Shown: positions 6,846-16,277, counted from the first letter of the stretch. The stretch is 64,000 bases of DNA from Rhizobium phaseoli (GCF_010668805.1 NZ_WUFT01000006.1:186001-250000); one strand, 5' to 3'. Notes: a model not told the origin generated them from the letters alone. Program-made: numbers and translations.

Positions 6846-9338
6846 GTGCCAACATTTTCGCCTAGCTTAGAGAAGGCGCTCCATCAGGCACTGACCTTTG
6901 CCAATGAGCGGCACCACGAATATGCGACGCTCGAGCATCTGCTGCTCGCCCTGATCGACGATGCCGATGCTGCCGCGGTCATGGGAGCCTGCAATGTCGA
7001 TCTCGACGCGCTGCGCAAGACGCTCGTCGAATATGTCGATAATGAACTTTCCAATCTGATCACTGGTTATGACGAGGATTCGAAGCCGACCTCCGGCTTC
7101 CAGCGGGTCATCCAGCGTGCCGTCATCCATGTGCAATCGTCCGGCCGCGAAGAGGTGACCGGCGCCAATGTGCTCGTTGCGATCTTCGCCGAGCGCGAAA
7201 GCCATGCCGCCTATTTCCTGCAGGAGCAGGAGATGACCCGTTACGATGCCGTCAACTATATCTCGCACGGCATCGGCAAGCGCCCGGGTGCTTCGGAAGC
7301 TCGCCCCCCGCGCGGCGCCGAGGACGAAGCCGAAAGCAGCAAGCCGACGGCCCGCGGCGGCGAGGAAGAGGGCGGCCCAAAGAAGCAGCAGGATGCGCTC
7401 AAGGCCTATTGCGTCAATCTCAACGAGAAGGCCAAGGGCGGCAAGATCGACCCGCTGATCGGCCGTCACGCCGAGGTCAGCCGCACCATCCAGATCCTGT
7501 GCCGCCGTTCGAAAAACAATCCGCTTTACGTCGGTGATCCCGGCGTCGGCAAGACGGCGATCGCCGAAGGCCTTGCCAAGCGCATCGTCGAAGGCAAGGT
7601 TCCCGAAGCGCTGGCCGATGCGACGATCTTTTCGCTCGACATGGGCACGCTGCTTGCAGGCACCCGTTACCGCGGCGATTTCGAGGAGCGCCTGAAGCAG
7701 GTCGTCAAGGAACTGGAAGAATATCCGGGTGCCGTGCTCTTCATCGATGAGATTCACACGGTGATCGGCGCCGGCGCCACCTCGGGCGGCGCCATGGATG
7801 CATCGAACCTTCTGAAGCCGGCTCTATCGTCGGGCGCGATCCGTTGCATTGGCTCGACCACCTACAAGGAATATCGCCAGTTCTTCGAGAAGGACCGGGC
7901 GCTGGTTCGCAGATTCCAGAAAATCGACGTCAGTGAGCCGTCGATCGAGGATGCGATCGAGATCATGAAGGGCCTGAAGCCCTATTTCGAAGAATATCAC
8001 CACCTGCGCTATTCGAACGATGCCATCAAGTCGGCCGTCGAACTGTCGGCCCGCTATATCTCCGACCGCAAACTGCCGGACAAGGCAATCGACGTCATCG
8101 ACGAAACCGGTGCGGCCCAAATGCTGCTGCCGCCGTCGAAGCGCCGCAAGCTGATCACCGAAAAGGAGATCGAGGTGACGGTCGCGACGATGGCGCGCAT
8201 TCCGCCGAAGACCGTCTCCAAGGACGACGAGGCGGTGCTTGCCAATCTCGAAAAGGAACTGCGCTCGGTCGTCTACGGCCAGGATATCGCGATCGAAGCC
8301 CTTTCGACCTCGATCAAGCTCGCCCGCGCTGGCCTTCGTGAGCCGAACAAGCCGATCGGTGCTTATGTCTTCTCCGGTCCGACCGGCGTCGGCAAGACCG
8401 AGGTGGCAAAGCAGCTGGCATCGTCGCTCGGAGTCGAGCTTCTGCGCTTCGACATGTCGGAATATATGGAGCGGCACACGGTGTCGCGCCTGCTTGGAGC
8501 GCCTCCCGGCTATGTCGGCTTCGACCAGGGCGGTCTCTTGACCGATGGCGTCGACCAGCACCCGCATTGCGTGGTTCTGCTCGACGAAATCGAGAAAGCG
8601 CATCCCGACATCTACAATATCCTGCTGCAGGTCATGGACCACGGCACGCTGACCGACCATAACGGCAAGAAGATCGACTTCCGCAACGTCATCCTGATCA
8701 TGACGACGAATGCGGGCGCCTCGGAAATGGCCAAGGCCGCGATCGGATTCGGCTCGTCCAAGCGCACCGGCGAAGACGAGGAGGCGCTGACCCGCCTGTT
8801 CACGCCGGAGTTCCGCAACCGTCTCGACGCGATCATTCCTTTCGCGGCGCTGCCGACGGCTGTGATCCACAAGGTCGTACAGAAGTTCATCATGCAGCTG
8901 GAGGCCCAGCTTTCCGAAAGGAACGTCACCTTCGACCTGCATGAGGATGCGATCGCCTGGCTTTCGGAAAAGGGTTACGACGAGAAGATGGGCGCCCGCC
9001 CGCTTGCCCGCGTCATCCAGGACACCATCAAGAAGCCGCTGGCCAATGAGATCCTCTTCGGCAAGCTGAAGAAGGGCGGCGTCGTCAACGTCACCGTCGG
9101 CCCGAAGGAGGACGGCAAGCCGGGCATCGTGCTGGAAGCCATACCGGAGACGGCGCCGATCAAGCCGAAGCCGGAGGCTGAAGTCACCCATCCCGAAGCC
9201 GACGACCACGGTGATGGCGAGCTGAAGACGAAGGCCGCCCCCAAGACCCGCGCCAAGGCGGTCCCGCAGGCCGAGCCTGAGGTCCGCGACGCGCCCAAGA
9301 AGGGCAGTGCGGTTCCGAAGGTCCCACGCAAGAAGTGA
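6846..9338 (+). CDS. clpA: ATP-dependent Clp protease ATP-binding subunit ClpA
   Basis: ClpA is the hexameric AAA+ unfoldase of the ClpAP protease. The 830-residue protein has the N-domain double repeat (to about 150), a first AAA module with Walker A GDPGVGKT at 230-237, and a second with GPTGVGKT at 511-518. Walker B segments are VLFIDEIHTVIGAG and VVLLDEIEKAHPD. The start is GTG, with GAGGAT upstream. After the D2 domain there is an unusual tail of roughly 70 residues, rich in Pro, Lys and acidic residues. The start lies 10 bp after clpS. Confidence 0.96.
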   Translation: MPTFSPSLEKALHQALTFANERHHEYATLEHLLLALIDDADAAAVMGACNVDLDALRKTLVEYVDNELSNLITGYDEDSKPTSGFQRVIQRAVIHVQSSGREEVTGANVLVAIFAERESHAAYFLQEQEMTRYDAVNYISHGIGKRPGASEARPPRGAEDEAESSKPTARGGEEEGGPKKQQDALKAYCVNLNEKAKGGKIDPLIGRHAEVSRTIQILCRRSKNNPLYVGDPGVGKTAIAEGLAKRIVEGKVPEALADATIFSLDMGTLLAGTRYRGDFEERLKQVVKELEEYPGAVLFIDEIHTVIGAGATSGGAMDASNLLKPALSSGAIRCIGSTTYKEYRQFFEKDRALVRRFQKIDVSEPSIEDAIEIMKGLKPYFEEYHHLRYSNDAIKSAVELSARYISDRKLPDKAIDVIDETGAAQMLLPPSKRRKLITEKEIEVTVATMARIPPKTVSKDDEAVLANLEKELRSVVYGQDIAIEALSTSIKLARAGLREPNKPIGAYVFSGPTGVGKTEVAKQLASSLGVELLRFDMSEYMERHTVSRLLGAPPGYVGFDQGGLLTDGVDQHPHCVVLLDEIEKAHPDIYNILLQVMDHGTLTDHNGKKIDFRNVILIMTTNAGASEMAKAAIGFGSSKRTGEDEEALTRLFTPEFRNRLDAIIPFAALPTAVIHKVVQKFIMQLEAQLSERNVTFDLHEDAIAWLSEKGYDEKMGARPLARVIQDTIKKPLANEILFGKLKKGGVVNVTVGPKEDGKPGIVLEAIPETAPIKPKPEAEVTHPEADDHGDGELKTKAAPKTRAKAVPQAEPEVRDAPKKGSAVPKVPRKK

Positions 9339-9357
9339 GCTTTCGTCATTGAATTGG

Positions 9358-9386
9358 AAAAGGCCGCGTCATCCGCGGCCTTTTTC
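9358..9386 (+). terminator. Intrinsic terminator after clpA
   Basis: AAAGGCCGCG (9359-9368) pairs with CGCGGCCTTT (9374-9383) around a five-base loop and runs into T residues. Confidence 0.88.
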
Positions 9387-9434
9387 GGTTTATGCTCTTT
9401 CCATTGCCTCTGCCTCGCGTCGGCAGGGGCGATG

Positions 9435-9866
9435 TCAGGCCAGTGCCGCCCTGATCTTTTCGGCATGGGCGGCCAGCACGGCGCCATTCTCCATCTTGCC
9501 GGAATGCGGCTTGAGTGCGGCGCCCTCGTGGCGCGGGATGATGTGGAAATGCAGATGAAACACCGTTTGCCCGGCCGCCGGTTCATTGAACTGGGCGATG
9601 AACACGCCGTCGGCATCGAAGACCTCATTGACCGCTTTGGCGACCTTCTGGACGACGGTAATCGCATGGGTGAGGGTGGCGGGATCGGCATCGAGAAGAT
9701 TGCGCGACGCCGCCTTCGGCACGACAAGCACATGGCCCGGCGCCTGCGGCATCACATCCATGAAAGCGATCGTATACTGGTCCTCGTAGACACGGTGCGA
9801 GGGGATTTCGCCGCGCAGGATCTTGGCGAATATATTGTTGTCGTCATAAGCGGCCGGATTGGTCAT
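9435..9866 (-). CDS. HIT family nucleotide hydrolase/transferase
   Basis: This 143-residue protein carries the histidine triad H104-x-H106-x-H108 in FHLHFHIIPR and the upstream HVLVVPK strand at 45-51. These define the HINT-like branch, which hydrolyses AMP-linked compounds such as adenosine phosphoramidates. It is the last gene of a minus-strand group and is convergent with clpA across a terminator. The exact substrate is unknown. Confidence 0.92.
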   Translation of the reverse strand: MTNPAAYDDNNIFAKILRGEIPSHRVYEDQYTIAFMDVMPQAPGHVLVVPKAASRNLLDADPATLTHAITVVQKVAKAVNEVFDADGVFIAQFNEPAAGQTVFHLHFHIIPRHEGAALKPHSGKMENGAVLAAHAEKIRAALA

Positions 9867-9890
9867 CGCGAAATCTCCTCATGTCCTCAA

Positions 9891-9948
9891 GCTTTTTGTT
9901 TTGCATGTCGTTATCCCGGAACCGCTGCATACTTCCGGGCGACATGCC
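9891..9948. repeat. RIME-like intergenic repeat, copy A (partial)
   Basis: GCATGTCG (9903-9910) pairs with CGACATGC (9940-9947), and inside it CCCGGAA (9915-9921) pairs with TTCCGGG (9933-9939), giving a nested hairpin. The same sequence with scattered differences occurs at 47341-47386 and, inverted, at 56701-56750. It matches the style of rhizobial intergenic mosaic elements (RIME). This copy lacks the AAAGCGCGTCGC half seen in the other two. Confidence 0.7.
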
Positions 9949-9979
9949 GTGATCGGGTAACGCGGCCGGCAGGGCGACG

Positions 9980-11170
9980 TCAATCCTCCTGCTGGCGCTC
10001 GCCCTTGCGGAATGGGCTGTGCTCACTCAGCAATTCGCTCATCTGTTCGACATCGGCGCGCTCGCGGGCGAGATAATCGCCGATCGCCCGGCGAAGCCCG
10101 GCATGGGCGACATAGTGGGCCGAATGCGTCGTCACCGGCAGGTAACCGCGGGCGAGCTTGTGTTCGCCCTGCGCTCCGGCCTCGACCCGTTTCAGCCCTT
10201 TCGAAAGCGCGAAGTCGATCGCCTGGTGATAGCAGACCTCGAAATGCAGGAAGGGATGCTCCTCGATGCAGCCCCAGTGACGGCCGTAGAGCGTATCGCC
10301 GCCGATGAAGTTGATCGCGCCGGCGATATAGCGCCCGTTGCGTCTGGCCATGACCAGCAGGATGTCGTCGGCCATGCGCTCGCCGATCAGCGAATAGAAT
10401 TGGCGGGTGAGGTAGGGCCGGCCCCATTTGCGGCCACCGGTATCCATATAGAATTTGAAGAACTGGTCCCAGATGCCTTCCGTCAGATCGCCGCCGGTCA
10501 GCCAGTCGATGCTGATGCCGTTTTCGAGGGCAGCGCGGCGCTCCTTGCGCAACGCCTTGCGTTTGCGCGACGCCAGCGTTTCGAGAAACTCCTCGTGATT
10601 GGCGTAGCCCTCATTGATGAAATGGAACTGCTGGTCGGTGCGGTGCAGATAGCCGTCCATCTCGAAGACGCCGATCTCCTCATCCGGTACGAAGGTGATA
10701 TGGGCCGAGGAGACACCGAGCCGGCGCACGACCTCCTTCAGGCTTTCGGCGATCGCGCTCTGGATCGGCAGCCGCTGCAGTCCCTCGGCGACAAGCAGAC
10801 GCGGCCCCGTCGCCGGGGTGAACGGGATCGAGCATTGAAGTTTGGGATAATACCGTCCGCCGGCCCGCTCGAAGGCATCGGCCCAGCCATGATCGAAGAC
10901 ATATTCCCCCTGGCTGTGGTTCTTCAGGTAGCCGGGCAGGGCGCCGATCAGTTCGCCGCCATCAGTCTCGAGCAGCAGGTGATGGCCGAGCCAACCGGTC
11001 TCGGCGCTGGCCGAACCGGACTCTTCCAGCGAGGACAAAAAGGCGTGCGAGACGAAGGGGTTATAGGCAAGCGTCGGGCAAGTCTTCGACGCCCCGGAAA
11101 GCCTGGACCAGCTTTCCGGGGAAATCGCGGTGAAGGAGTGTTCTACGCGAATGGATAGTTCATCGGTCAT
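9980..11170 (-). CDS. GNAT-fold acyltransferase-like protein, DUF482 family
   Basis: The 396-residue protein starts with a distinctive block (SWSRLSGASKTCPTLAYNPFVSHAFLSSLEESGS) and contains CYHQAIDFALSKGLKRVEAGAQGEHKLARGY near the C-terminus. Both are hallmarks of the DUF482 proteins, which have tandem GNAT folds related to FemABX peptidyltransferases. Substrate is unknown. It lies 77 bp after the GDPD gene on the same strand, with a partial RIME-like repeat between it and the HIT gene downstream. Confidence 0.85.
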   Translation of the reverse strand: MTDELSIRVEHSFTAISPESWSRLSGASKTCPTLAYNPFVSHAFLSSLEESGSASAETGWLGHHLLLETDGGELIGALPGYLKNHSQGEYVFDHGWADAFERAGGRYYPKLQCSIPFTPATGPRLLVAEGLQRLPIQSAIAESLKEVVRRLGVSSAHITFVPDEEIGVFEMDGYLHRTDQQFHFINEGYANHEEFLETLASRKRKALRKERRAALENGISIDWLTGGDLTEGIWDQFFKFYMDTGGRKWGRPYLTRQFYSLIGERMADDILLVMARRNGRYIAGAINFIGGDTLYGRHWGCIEEHPFLHFEVCYHQAIDFALSKGLKRVEAGAQGEHKLARGYLPVTTHSAHYVAHAGLRRAIGDYLARERADVEQMSELLSEHSPFRKGERQQED

Positions 11171-11247
11171 GGGCAGATACGAAGCCTGTGGGAAAATAGT
11201 CTCGGCTCTGTCTCAATCTGCGCATGATCTTGGCCAAAAAGCGAGCG

Positions 11248-11967
11248 TCAAACCGCCACACGCGGGTCGAAGCCTTCGAAGGTCATCTGATCAGCGTTTG
11301 CGGATGTACGCCGGCGCGCCTCGTCGTCACGCACCGTCCAGGTGATGACAGGAATCCCCTTTTTCCGTTCGCCGGTAATGAACGCATTCGGCAGATCGTC
11401 ATAATGGTATGAGATGAAGTCGAGACCGATCTCCATCGCCTTCGCATGCGCCTCGAATTCCTCCGGCGTGTTGCCATTGGCCGTCAGCCCAAGCGGGTAG
11501 GCTGCGTCAAGCGTCTTCAGATCGCGCAGCAGCCAGTGGTCGAAGCTCATCAGCGCCACCTTGCCCTCATAGTCCTGAAGCACTTCGAGGACGGCTTCGG
11601 CGAAACCCTCATCGTCGGCCTCGCGGCCCTTAAGCTCCAGCACCAGCGGCACCTTGCCTTGGACGAGATCGAGCAACTGGCGCAGCGTCGGCACCTTATC
11701 GGCTGTGCCGCCGACGGCGATCAGTCCGAGTTCCCTGGAGGTGCGCTCGCGGATGTCGCCGCTGAGATTGCAGAGCCGCTGCAGGTCCTCGTCATGAAAG
11801 ACGACCGGCACACCATCGGAGGCGTAATGCAGATCACATTCGATCGCAAAGCCCGCTTCGACGGCGCGCAAGAAGGCCGAAAGCGTATTTTCCCAAACGA
11901 GTTTGTTGAGATCGTGATAGCCGCGATGAGCGACCGGCAGGTCCCTGATCCAGGCAGCATTGGTCAT
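11248..11967 (-). CDS. Glycerophosphodiester phosphodiesterase
   Basis: The enzyme hydrolyses glycerophosphodiesters to glycerol 3-phosphate and an alcohol. The 239-residue TIM-barrel has H14-R15-G, E27 in WENT, E43 and D45 in IECDLHYASDG, and H58 in VVFHDED, which are the metal-binding and catalytic positions of the GDPD family. There is no signal peptide, so it should be cytoplasmic. Its ATG overlaps the stop of the RidA-like gene (ATGA), indicating translational coupling. Confidence 0.92.
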   Translation of the reverse strand: MTNAAWIRDLPVAHRGYHDLNKLVWENTLSAFLRAVEAGFAIECDLHYASDGVPVVFHDEDLQRLCNLSGDIRERTSRELGLIAVGGTADKVPTLRQLLDLVQGKVPLVLELKGREADDEGFAEAVLEVLQDYEGKVALMSFDHWLLRDLKTLDAAYPLGLTANGNTPEEFEAHAKAMEIGLDFISYHYDDLPNAFITGERKKGIPVITWTVRDDEARRRTSANADQMTFEGFDPRVAV

Positions 11968-12434
11968 TCTGCGATTTCCATGATAGCATCGATCTCGACA
12001 GCGGCATTGAGCGGCAGGGCGGCCATGCCGACGGCGGCACGCGCATGTTTGCCGGCCTCGCCGAGCACGCCGGCAATCAGGTTAGAAGCACCATTGATGA
12101 CGAGATGCTGCTCGACGAAGTCGGGCGCCGAGGCGACGAAGCCGTTCAGCTTGATGACCCGCCGGATGCGGCTGAGATCACCGCCAAGTGCCGCCGTCGC
12201 CTGGGCAAGGATGTTGATGGCACAGAGTTCGGCGCCACGCTGGCCCGCGGCAACGTCGACGGTCTTGCCGAGATGGCCCGAAACGGCGATCTTGCCGCCT
12301 TCGAGCGGCAGCTGACCGGAGATGTAGAGAAGATTGCCGCTGATGACATAGGGAACGTAATTTGCAGCAGGTGCTGCGGCTTCGGGCAGGGTTATCCCCA
12401 TCTCAGTCAGGCGCTTTGCAATTTCATCGGACAT
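11964..12434 (-). CDS. RidA family protein (YjgF/YER057c/UK114)
   Basis: The 156-residue protein belongs to the long RidA subfamily often annotated as a translation initiation inhibitor homologue. Conserved segments are VISGNLLYISGQLPLEGGKI and VIKLNGFVASAPDF; the family's usual catalytic Arg segment near the C-terminus is replaced by NAAVEIDAIMEIAE, with a conserved Glu. Canonical RidA deaminates reactive enamine/imine intermediates; activity of this subgroup is less certain. The ATG at 12434 follows GGAGACG, and the stop overlaps the GDPD start. Confidence 0.88.
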   Translation of the reverse strand: MSDEIAKRLTEMGITLPEAAAPAANYVPYVISGNLLYISGQLPLEGGKIAVSGHLGKTVDVAAGQRGAELCAINILAQATAALGGDLSRIRRVIKLNGFVASAPDFVEQHLVINGASNLIAGVLGEAGKHARAAVGMAALPLNAAVEIDAIMEIAE

Positions 12435-12570
12435 TTTCGTCTCCGCTTTTGTTGTCAATTCTTCAAAAATTATGCATCAAGACTAGAATCTTTAATATGA
12501 CAGGTTCGAGCCTCGATTTGAACGAATGCGTTCTTATAACATCGCGACCGAGTCCAACAGGAGTTAATGA

Positions 12571-13407
12571 ATGTTCCGATCGAGTCTTGTCGCTCTGCTT
12601 CTCGCCAGCGTTTCCGCCAATGCATGGGCGGCTGCGCCTGCGGTAAGCGCTGCGATCGCGACCGGCCTCGTCGCACATCGCGCCGTCTACGATCTGGAAC
12701 TGAAGGACGCCTCGGACCGCTCCGGCATCGCCGGCATGTATGGTCGCATGGTTTATGAGTTCGACGGCAGCTATTGCCAGGGCTTCACCACCAACTTCCG
12801 CTTCGTGACGCAGATCGACACCGGCGACAGTGTCCGCGTCAGCGACCAGCAGACCAAGACCTTCGAGAATCTCAAGGACGGCCAGTTTACCTTCGACACC
12901 AAATCCTTCACCGACGAACAGCTCGACAAGGAGGTCAACGGTGCGGCTCAGGATCAGTCGGATGGCGTCAAGGTCGATCTCAAGCAGCCGTCGAGCCGCG
13001 AGCTGCAGCTCGCCGAAAGCCGCTTTCCCACCGAACATATGCTCGATGTGATTCAGAACGCCAAGGACGGCAAGCGCTTCTTCGAGGCCCGCGTCTTCGA
13101 CGGCTCGGATGACGGCGACAAGTCGCTGGTGACGACGACGATCGTCGGCAAGCAGGAGACCCCTGTTGCCGAGGAGGCCGACGCCGGCAATGCCGGCGCC
13201 TTCTCCAAGACCGCCTTCTGGCCAGTGACCATTGCCTATTTCAACGAGAATGCGAAATCCGATGCTTTGCCGGTCTATCGCATGTCCTTCAAGCTCTACG
13301 AGAACGGTATCACCCGCGACCTGACGATGGATTACGGCGATTTCGTCCTGACCGGCAAGCTCGCCAAGCTGGAGCTGCTAGACCGCAAGGCCGAGGTTTG
13401 CAAGTAA
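12571..13407 (+). CDS. eipB: Cell envelope integrity protein EipB (DUF1849)
   Basis: The 278-residue protein has a signal peptide ending near AWAAAP (residues 20-23) and matches the DUF1849 family. The Brucella member EipB is a periplasmic beta-spiral protein needed for envelope integrity, with an internal disulfide. Here the only cysteines of the mature protein are C69 (in SYCQGF) and C277 (second from last), which correspond to that disulfide. An inverted repeat, GAACG-AATG-CGTTC, lies upstream of the ribosome site AGGAG at about 12522-12535. Confidence 0.85.
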   Translation: MFRSSLVALLLASVSANAWAAAPAVSAAIATGLVAHRAVYDLELKDASDRSGIAGMYGRMVYEFDGSYCQGFTTNFRFVTQIDTGDSVRVSDQQTKTFENLKDGQFTFDTKSFTDEQLDKEVNGAAQDQSDGVKVDLKQPSSRELQLAESRFPTEHMLDVIQNAKDGKRFFEARVFDGSDDGDKSLVTTTIVGKQETPVAEEADAGNAGAFSKTAFWPVTIAYFNENAKSDALPVYRMSFKLYENGITRDLTMDYGDFVLTGKLAKLELLDRKAEVCK

Positions 13408-13426
13408 GCTTGCACAGCGTTTCCGG

Positions 13427-13446
13427 CTGTCATAAAACTGTATCAT
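13427..13446 (+). promoter_or_regulatory. Pho-box-like sequence upstream of the telA cluster
   Basis: CTGTCATAAAACTGTATCAT resembles a PhoB box (two 7-bp CTGTCAT-type repeats with a 4-bp A-rich spacer). The first repeat is perfect and the second keeps only CTGT before diverging. It lies 165 bp before the TelA-family gene. Regulation by PhoB is a hypothesis. Confidence 0.3.
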
Positions 13447-13610
13447 AAAGTTCATTATTGTGCGGCGACCAGCGATGATTGAGTCGTCTTCCGTCGTCCT
13501 GCTTTTCGGGTCGGTGTGATCCTAGCGGCCAGTCCATCGTGACAAGGCCTGTTCATTGCGAAAATGGGCCTCCAGACGATTACCTGCCGCAAGCCTGGAA
13601 AGCTCGACCG

Positions 13611-14687
13611 ATGGCCGATACCGATCTAGCGACTGTTCAGAACGCCGCCCTGCCGGTTGCCGCCGCCGATCCGGCGGAAATTGCCCGCATTTCCGATAGC
13701 ATCAATATTACCGATCGCGCCGGCATCTCGGTCTATGGCGACCGTGCCCAGCAGGCGGTCAGCGACTATGCCGACCGGATCCTGCGTGAGGTCCGCAACA
13801 AGGATCTGGGTGAGATCGGTCGCCTGCTGAGCGACATCATCCTCAAGTCCAAGGGCCTCGACCCGGCATCGCTGAAGGATAAGGGTTTTCTCAGCCGTAT
13901 CTTCCTCTCCGCCAAGGCACGGCTCGAACGGTTCAAGGCGGAATTCGAGGACGTGGCCGGCCAGATCGATCGAATCGGCCTGGAGCTTGATCGTCACAAG
14001 GATACGCTGCGGCGCGACATCGCGCTGCTCGATGACCTGCATGAGGAAACCAGGCAGTCGATCATGCGGCTTGAGGCCTATGTCCAGGCCGGCAAGGCTT
14101 TTGCAGAGCGCTTTCGCAGTGTCGAGCTGCCGAGGCTGAAGGCTGAAGCCGAGGCAGCCGCGACTGGCCCCGGCGGCGGCATGCTGGAAGCGCAGACCTA
14201 TCAGGACAGCTTGCAGGCGCTCGACCGGCTGGAGAAGCGGGTTTTCTACCTGCAGCAGGCTCGTCAGCTCGGCATTCAGCAACTACCGCAGATCCGCATC
14301 GTCCAGGCGGGCGACGAGACGCTGATCGAGAACCTGCAGGCGACCTCGGCGCTAACGGTGCCGGCCTGGAAACAGAAGATGGTGATCCTGCTCGGGCTGA
14401 CGCGGCAGAAATCGGCGCTTGAGCTGCAGAAGGCGGTGACCGACGCCACCAACGACATGATCCGCCAGGCATCCGAGATGATGAAGGATCAGGCGATCGC
14501 CATCGAGCAGCAGTCGCAGCGCGGCATCGTGGATATCGACACGCTCGCCAAGGCCAACAGGGATCTGATCGACACCATATCAGGTGTGCTGCAGGTTCAG
14601 GAGGAGGGGCGCCGCAAGCGGGCGCAGGCCGAGCAGCAGATGGAGCAGATGACGATCGAACTCAAGACGGCGATGACCCAGGCGTGA
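13611..14687 (+). CDS. TelA-family (toxic anion resistance) protein
   Basis: The 358-residue, largely alpha-helical cytoplasmic protein matches the TelA/KlaA family (PF05816 type). It has the central coiled-coil region (RFKAEFEDVAGQIDRIGLELDRHKDTLRRDIALLDDLHEET) and the C-terminal IENLQATSALTVPAWKQKMVILLGLTRQKSALELQKAV. The start at 13611 begins the conserved part; the frame is open to 13479. It overlaps or abuts the next gene, and a XpaC-family gene follows, a pairing also known in Bacillus (xpaC-yaaN). Family members are linked to tellurite and envelope stress; the biochemical role is unknown. Confidence 0.85.
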   Translation: MADTDLATVQNAALPVAAADPAEIARISDSINITDRAGISVYGDRAQQAVSDYADRILREVRNKDLGEIGRLLSDIILKSKGLDPASLKDKGFLSRIFLSAKARLERFKAEFEDVAGQIDRIGLELDRHKDTLRRDIALLDDLHEETRQSIMRLEAYVQAGKAFAERFRSVELPRLKAEAEAAATGPGGGMLEAQTYQDSLQALDRLEKRVFYLQQARQLGIQQLPQIRIVQAGDETLIENLQATSALTVPAWKQKMVILLGLTRQKSALELQKAVTDATNDMIRQASEMMKDQAIAIEQQSQRGIVDIDTLAKANRDLIDTISGVLQVQEEGRRKRAQAEQQMEQMTIELKTAMTQA

Positions 14688-14701
14688 TCGGCAGGACGAC
14701 G

Positions 14702-16270
14702 ATGCGAGCACTGCTTTCAGGCCTGGCGCTTTTTGCCGCTCTGGCCCTTGCCGGCTGCAATCCCTTCGGCAAGGGGCCGGAGTTCTCGATCGTCTCCGGA
14801 TCGGAGAATACCGTTCTGCAGCCGATCGTCGAGGAGTTCTGCAAACAGAAGAATGCGACCTGCACCTTCAAATATGAAGGCACGCTCGATATCGGCCTGG
14901 CGCTGCAGAGCGACAAGGGCGTCGAAGAGGATGCGGTCTGGCCGGCCTCCAGCGTCTGGGTCGACATGTTCGACACCAAGCGCCGCGTCAAGAGCCTGAC
15001 TTCGGTCGCCCAGACGCCGGTGGTATTGGGCGTGCGCAAGTCGAAGGCCGAGCAGCTCGGTTGGATCGGCAGGGATGTGTTCATGAATGATATTCTGGCG
15101 GCCGTCGAAAACGGATCGCTGAAATTCCTGATGACCTCGGCGACGCAATCCAACTCGGGCGCCAGCGCCTATCTTGCCATGCTGTCGAGCGCACTCGGCA
15201 ACAAGCCGGTGATCGAACCCGGCGATCTCGACGACAGAGGTGTCCAGGAGAGCGTCCGCTCGCTGCTTTCAGGTGTCGTGCGCTCGTCCGGCTCTTCCGG
15301 CTGGCTTGCCGATCTTTACGTCCAATCCGCTGGCAAGGGCACGGTCTATGACGCCATGTGGAATTACGAAGCGGTGCTGAAGGAAACCAACGACAAGCTT
15401 GCCACTTTGTCTCAAGAGCCGCTTTACGCGATCTATCCGGCCGATGGCGTCGCCATGGCGGATTCGCCGATCGGTTTCGTCGATCATGGCCGCGGGCCGG
15501 AAGTTCAGACCTTCTTCAACGATCTGCTCGTCTATCTCGGCTCCGCCCCCGTACAGCAGCGCATTGCCGATACCGGCCGGCGCATTCCGCTGACCGGCGT
15601 TGCCGCAAAGCCGGAACCAGGCTGGAATTTCGATCCGACCCAGCTGGTGACCGCGATCCGCATGCCGGAGCCTGGTGTCATCCGCCAGGCGCTCACCCTT
15701 TATCAGGCAGCACTGCGCAAGCCGTCCCTGACCGCGCTCTGCCTCGATTTTTCCGGCTCGATGCAGGGTGACGGCGAGGACCAGCTGCAGAAGGCGATGC
15801 GTTTCCTGCTGACGCCTGACGAAGCGAGCAAGGTGCTGGTGCAATGGTCGCCTGCCGACCGGATCATCGTCATTCCCTTTGACGGCAGCGTGCGCAACAC
15901 TTTGATGGCAAGCGGAAATCCGCTGGAGCAGCAAGGGCTGCTGAACGAGATTTCCCGGCAGAAGGCCGATGGCGGCACTGATATGTATGCCTGCGCCGAA
16001 CGGGCCCTCCAGCAGATAGCCGGAACCAACAGGCTCTCGACGTATCTGCCGGCGATCGTCATTATGACCGACGGCAGGTCCGACGATCGAAGCCGGGCCT
16101 TCATGAGCGAATGGAACGCGATGGAGCCGCATGTGCCGATCTTCGGCATCACCTTCGGCGACGCCGACAAAACCCAGCTCGACAGCCTTGCCAAACAGAC
16201 ATCGGCGCGCGTGTTCGACGGCGGTTCGGACCTCGCCACCGCCTTCCGCACCGCACGTGGCTATAATTAG
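14702..16270 (+). CDS. Lipoprotein with solute-binding-like and von Willebrand A domains
   Basis: The 522-residue protein has a lipoprotein signal with LAGC (C19), so it is probably anchored at the outer face of the inner membrane. Residues about 30-330 resemble a type 2 periplasmic binding domain (FSIVSGSENTVLQPIVEEF). Residues about 345-520 are a von Willebrand A domain with an intact metal site: DFSGS starting at D349, GGTDMYA and TDGRSDD. A GTG at 14684 overlapping the telA stop is an alternative start; ATG 14702 has AGGA five bases upstream. Fusion of a ligand-binding and a VWA domain is unusual. Function unknown. Confidence 0.82.
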   Translation: MRALLSGLALFAALALAGCNPFGKGPEFSIVSGSENTVLQPIVEEFCKQKNATCTFKYEGTLDIGLALQSDKGVEEDAVWPASSVWVDMFDTKRRVKSLTSVAQTPVVLGVRKSKAEQLGWIGRDVFMNDILAAVENGSLKFLMTSATQSNSGASAYLAMLSSALGNKPVIEPGDLDDRGVQESVRSLLSGVVRSSGSSGWLADLYVQSAGKGTVYDAMWNYEAVLKETNDKLATLSQEPLYAIYPADGVAMADSPIGFVDHGRGPEVQTFFNDLLVYLGSAPVQQRIADTGRRIPLTGVAAKPEPGWNFDPTQLVTAIRMPEPGVIRQALTLYQAALRKPSLTALCLDFSGSMQGDGEDQLQKAMRFLLTPDEASKVLVQWSPADRIIVIPFDGSVRNTLMASGNPLEQQGLLNEISRQKADGGTDMYACAERALQQIAGTNRLSTYLPAIVIMTDGRSDDRSRAFMSEWNAMEPHVPIFGITFGDADKTQLDSLAKQTSARVFDGGSDLATAFRTARGYN

Positions 16271-16277
16271 GACGGGC

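Noticed and set aside
7824..9209. 461-residue minus-strand frame opposite clpA
   Set aside because: Antisense shadow of a well-conserved AAA+ gene.
12463..13038. 191-residue minus-strand frame opposite eipB
   Set aside because: It is antisense to a gene with a signal peptide and conserved cysteines and has no independent support.
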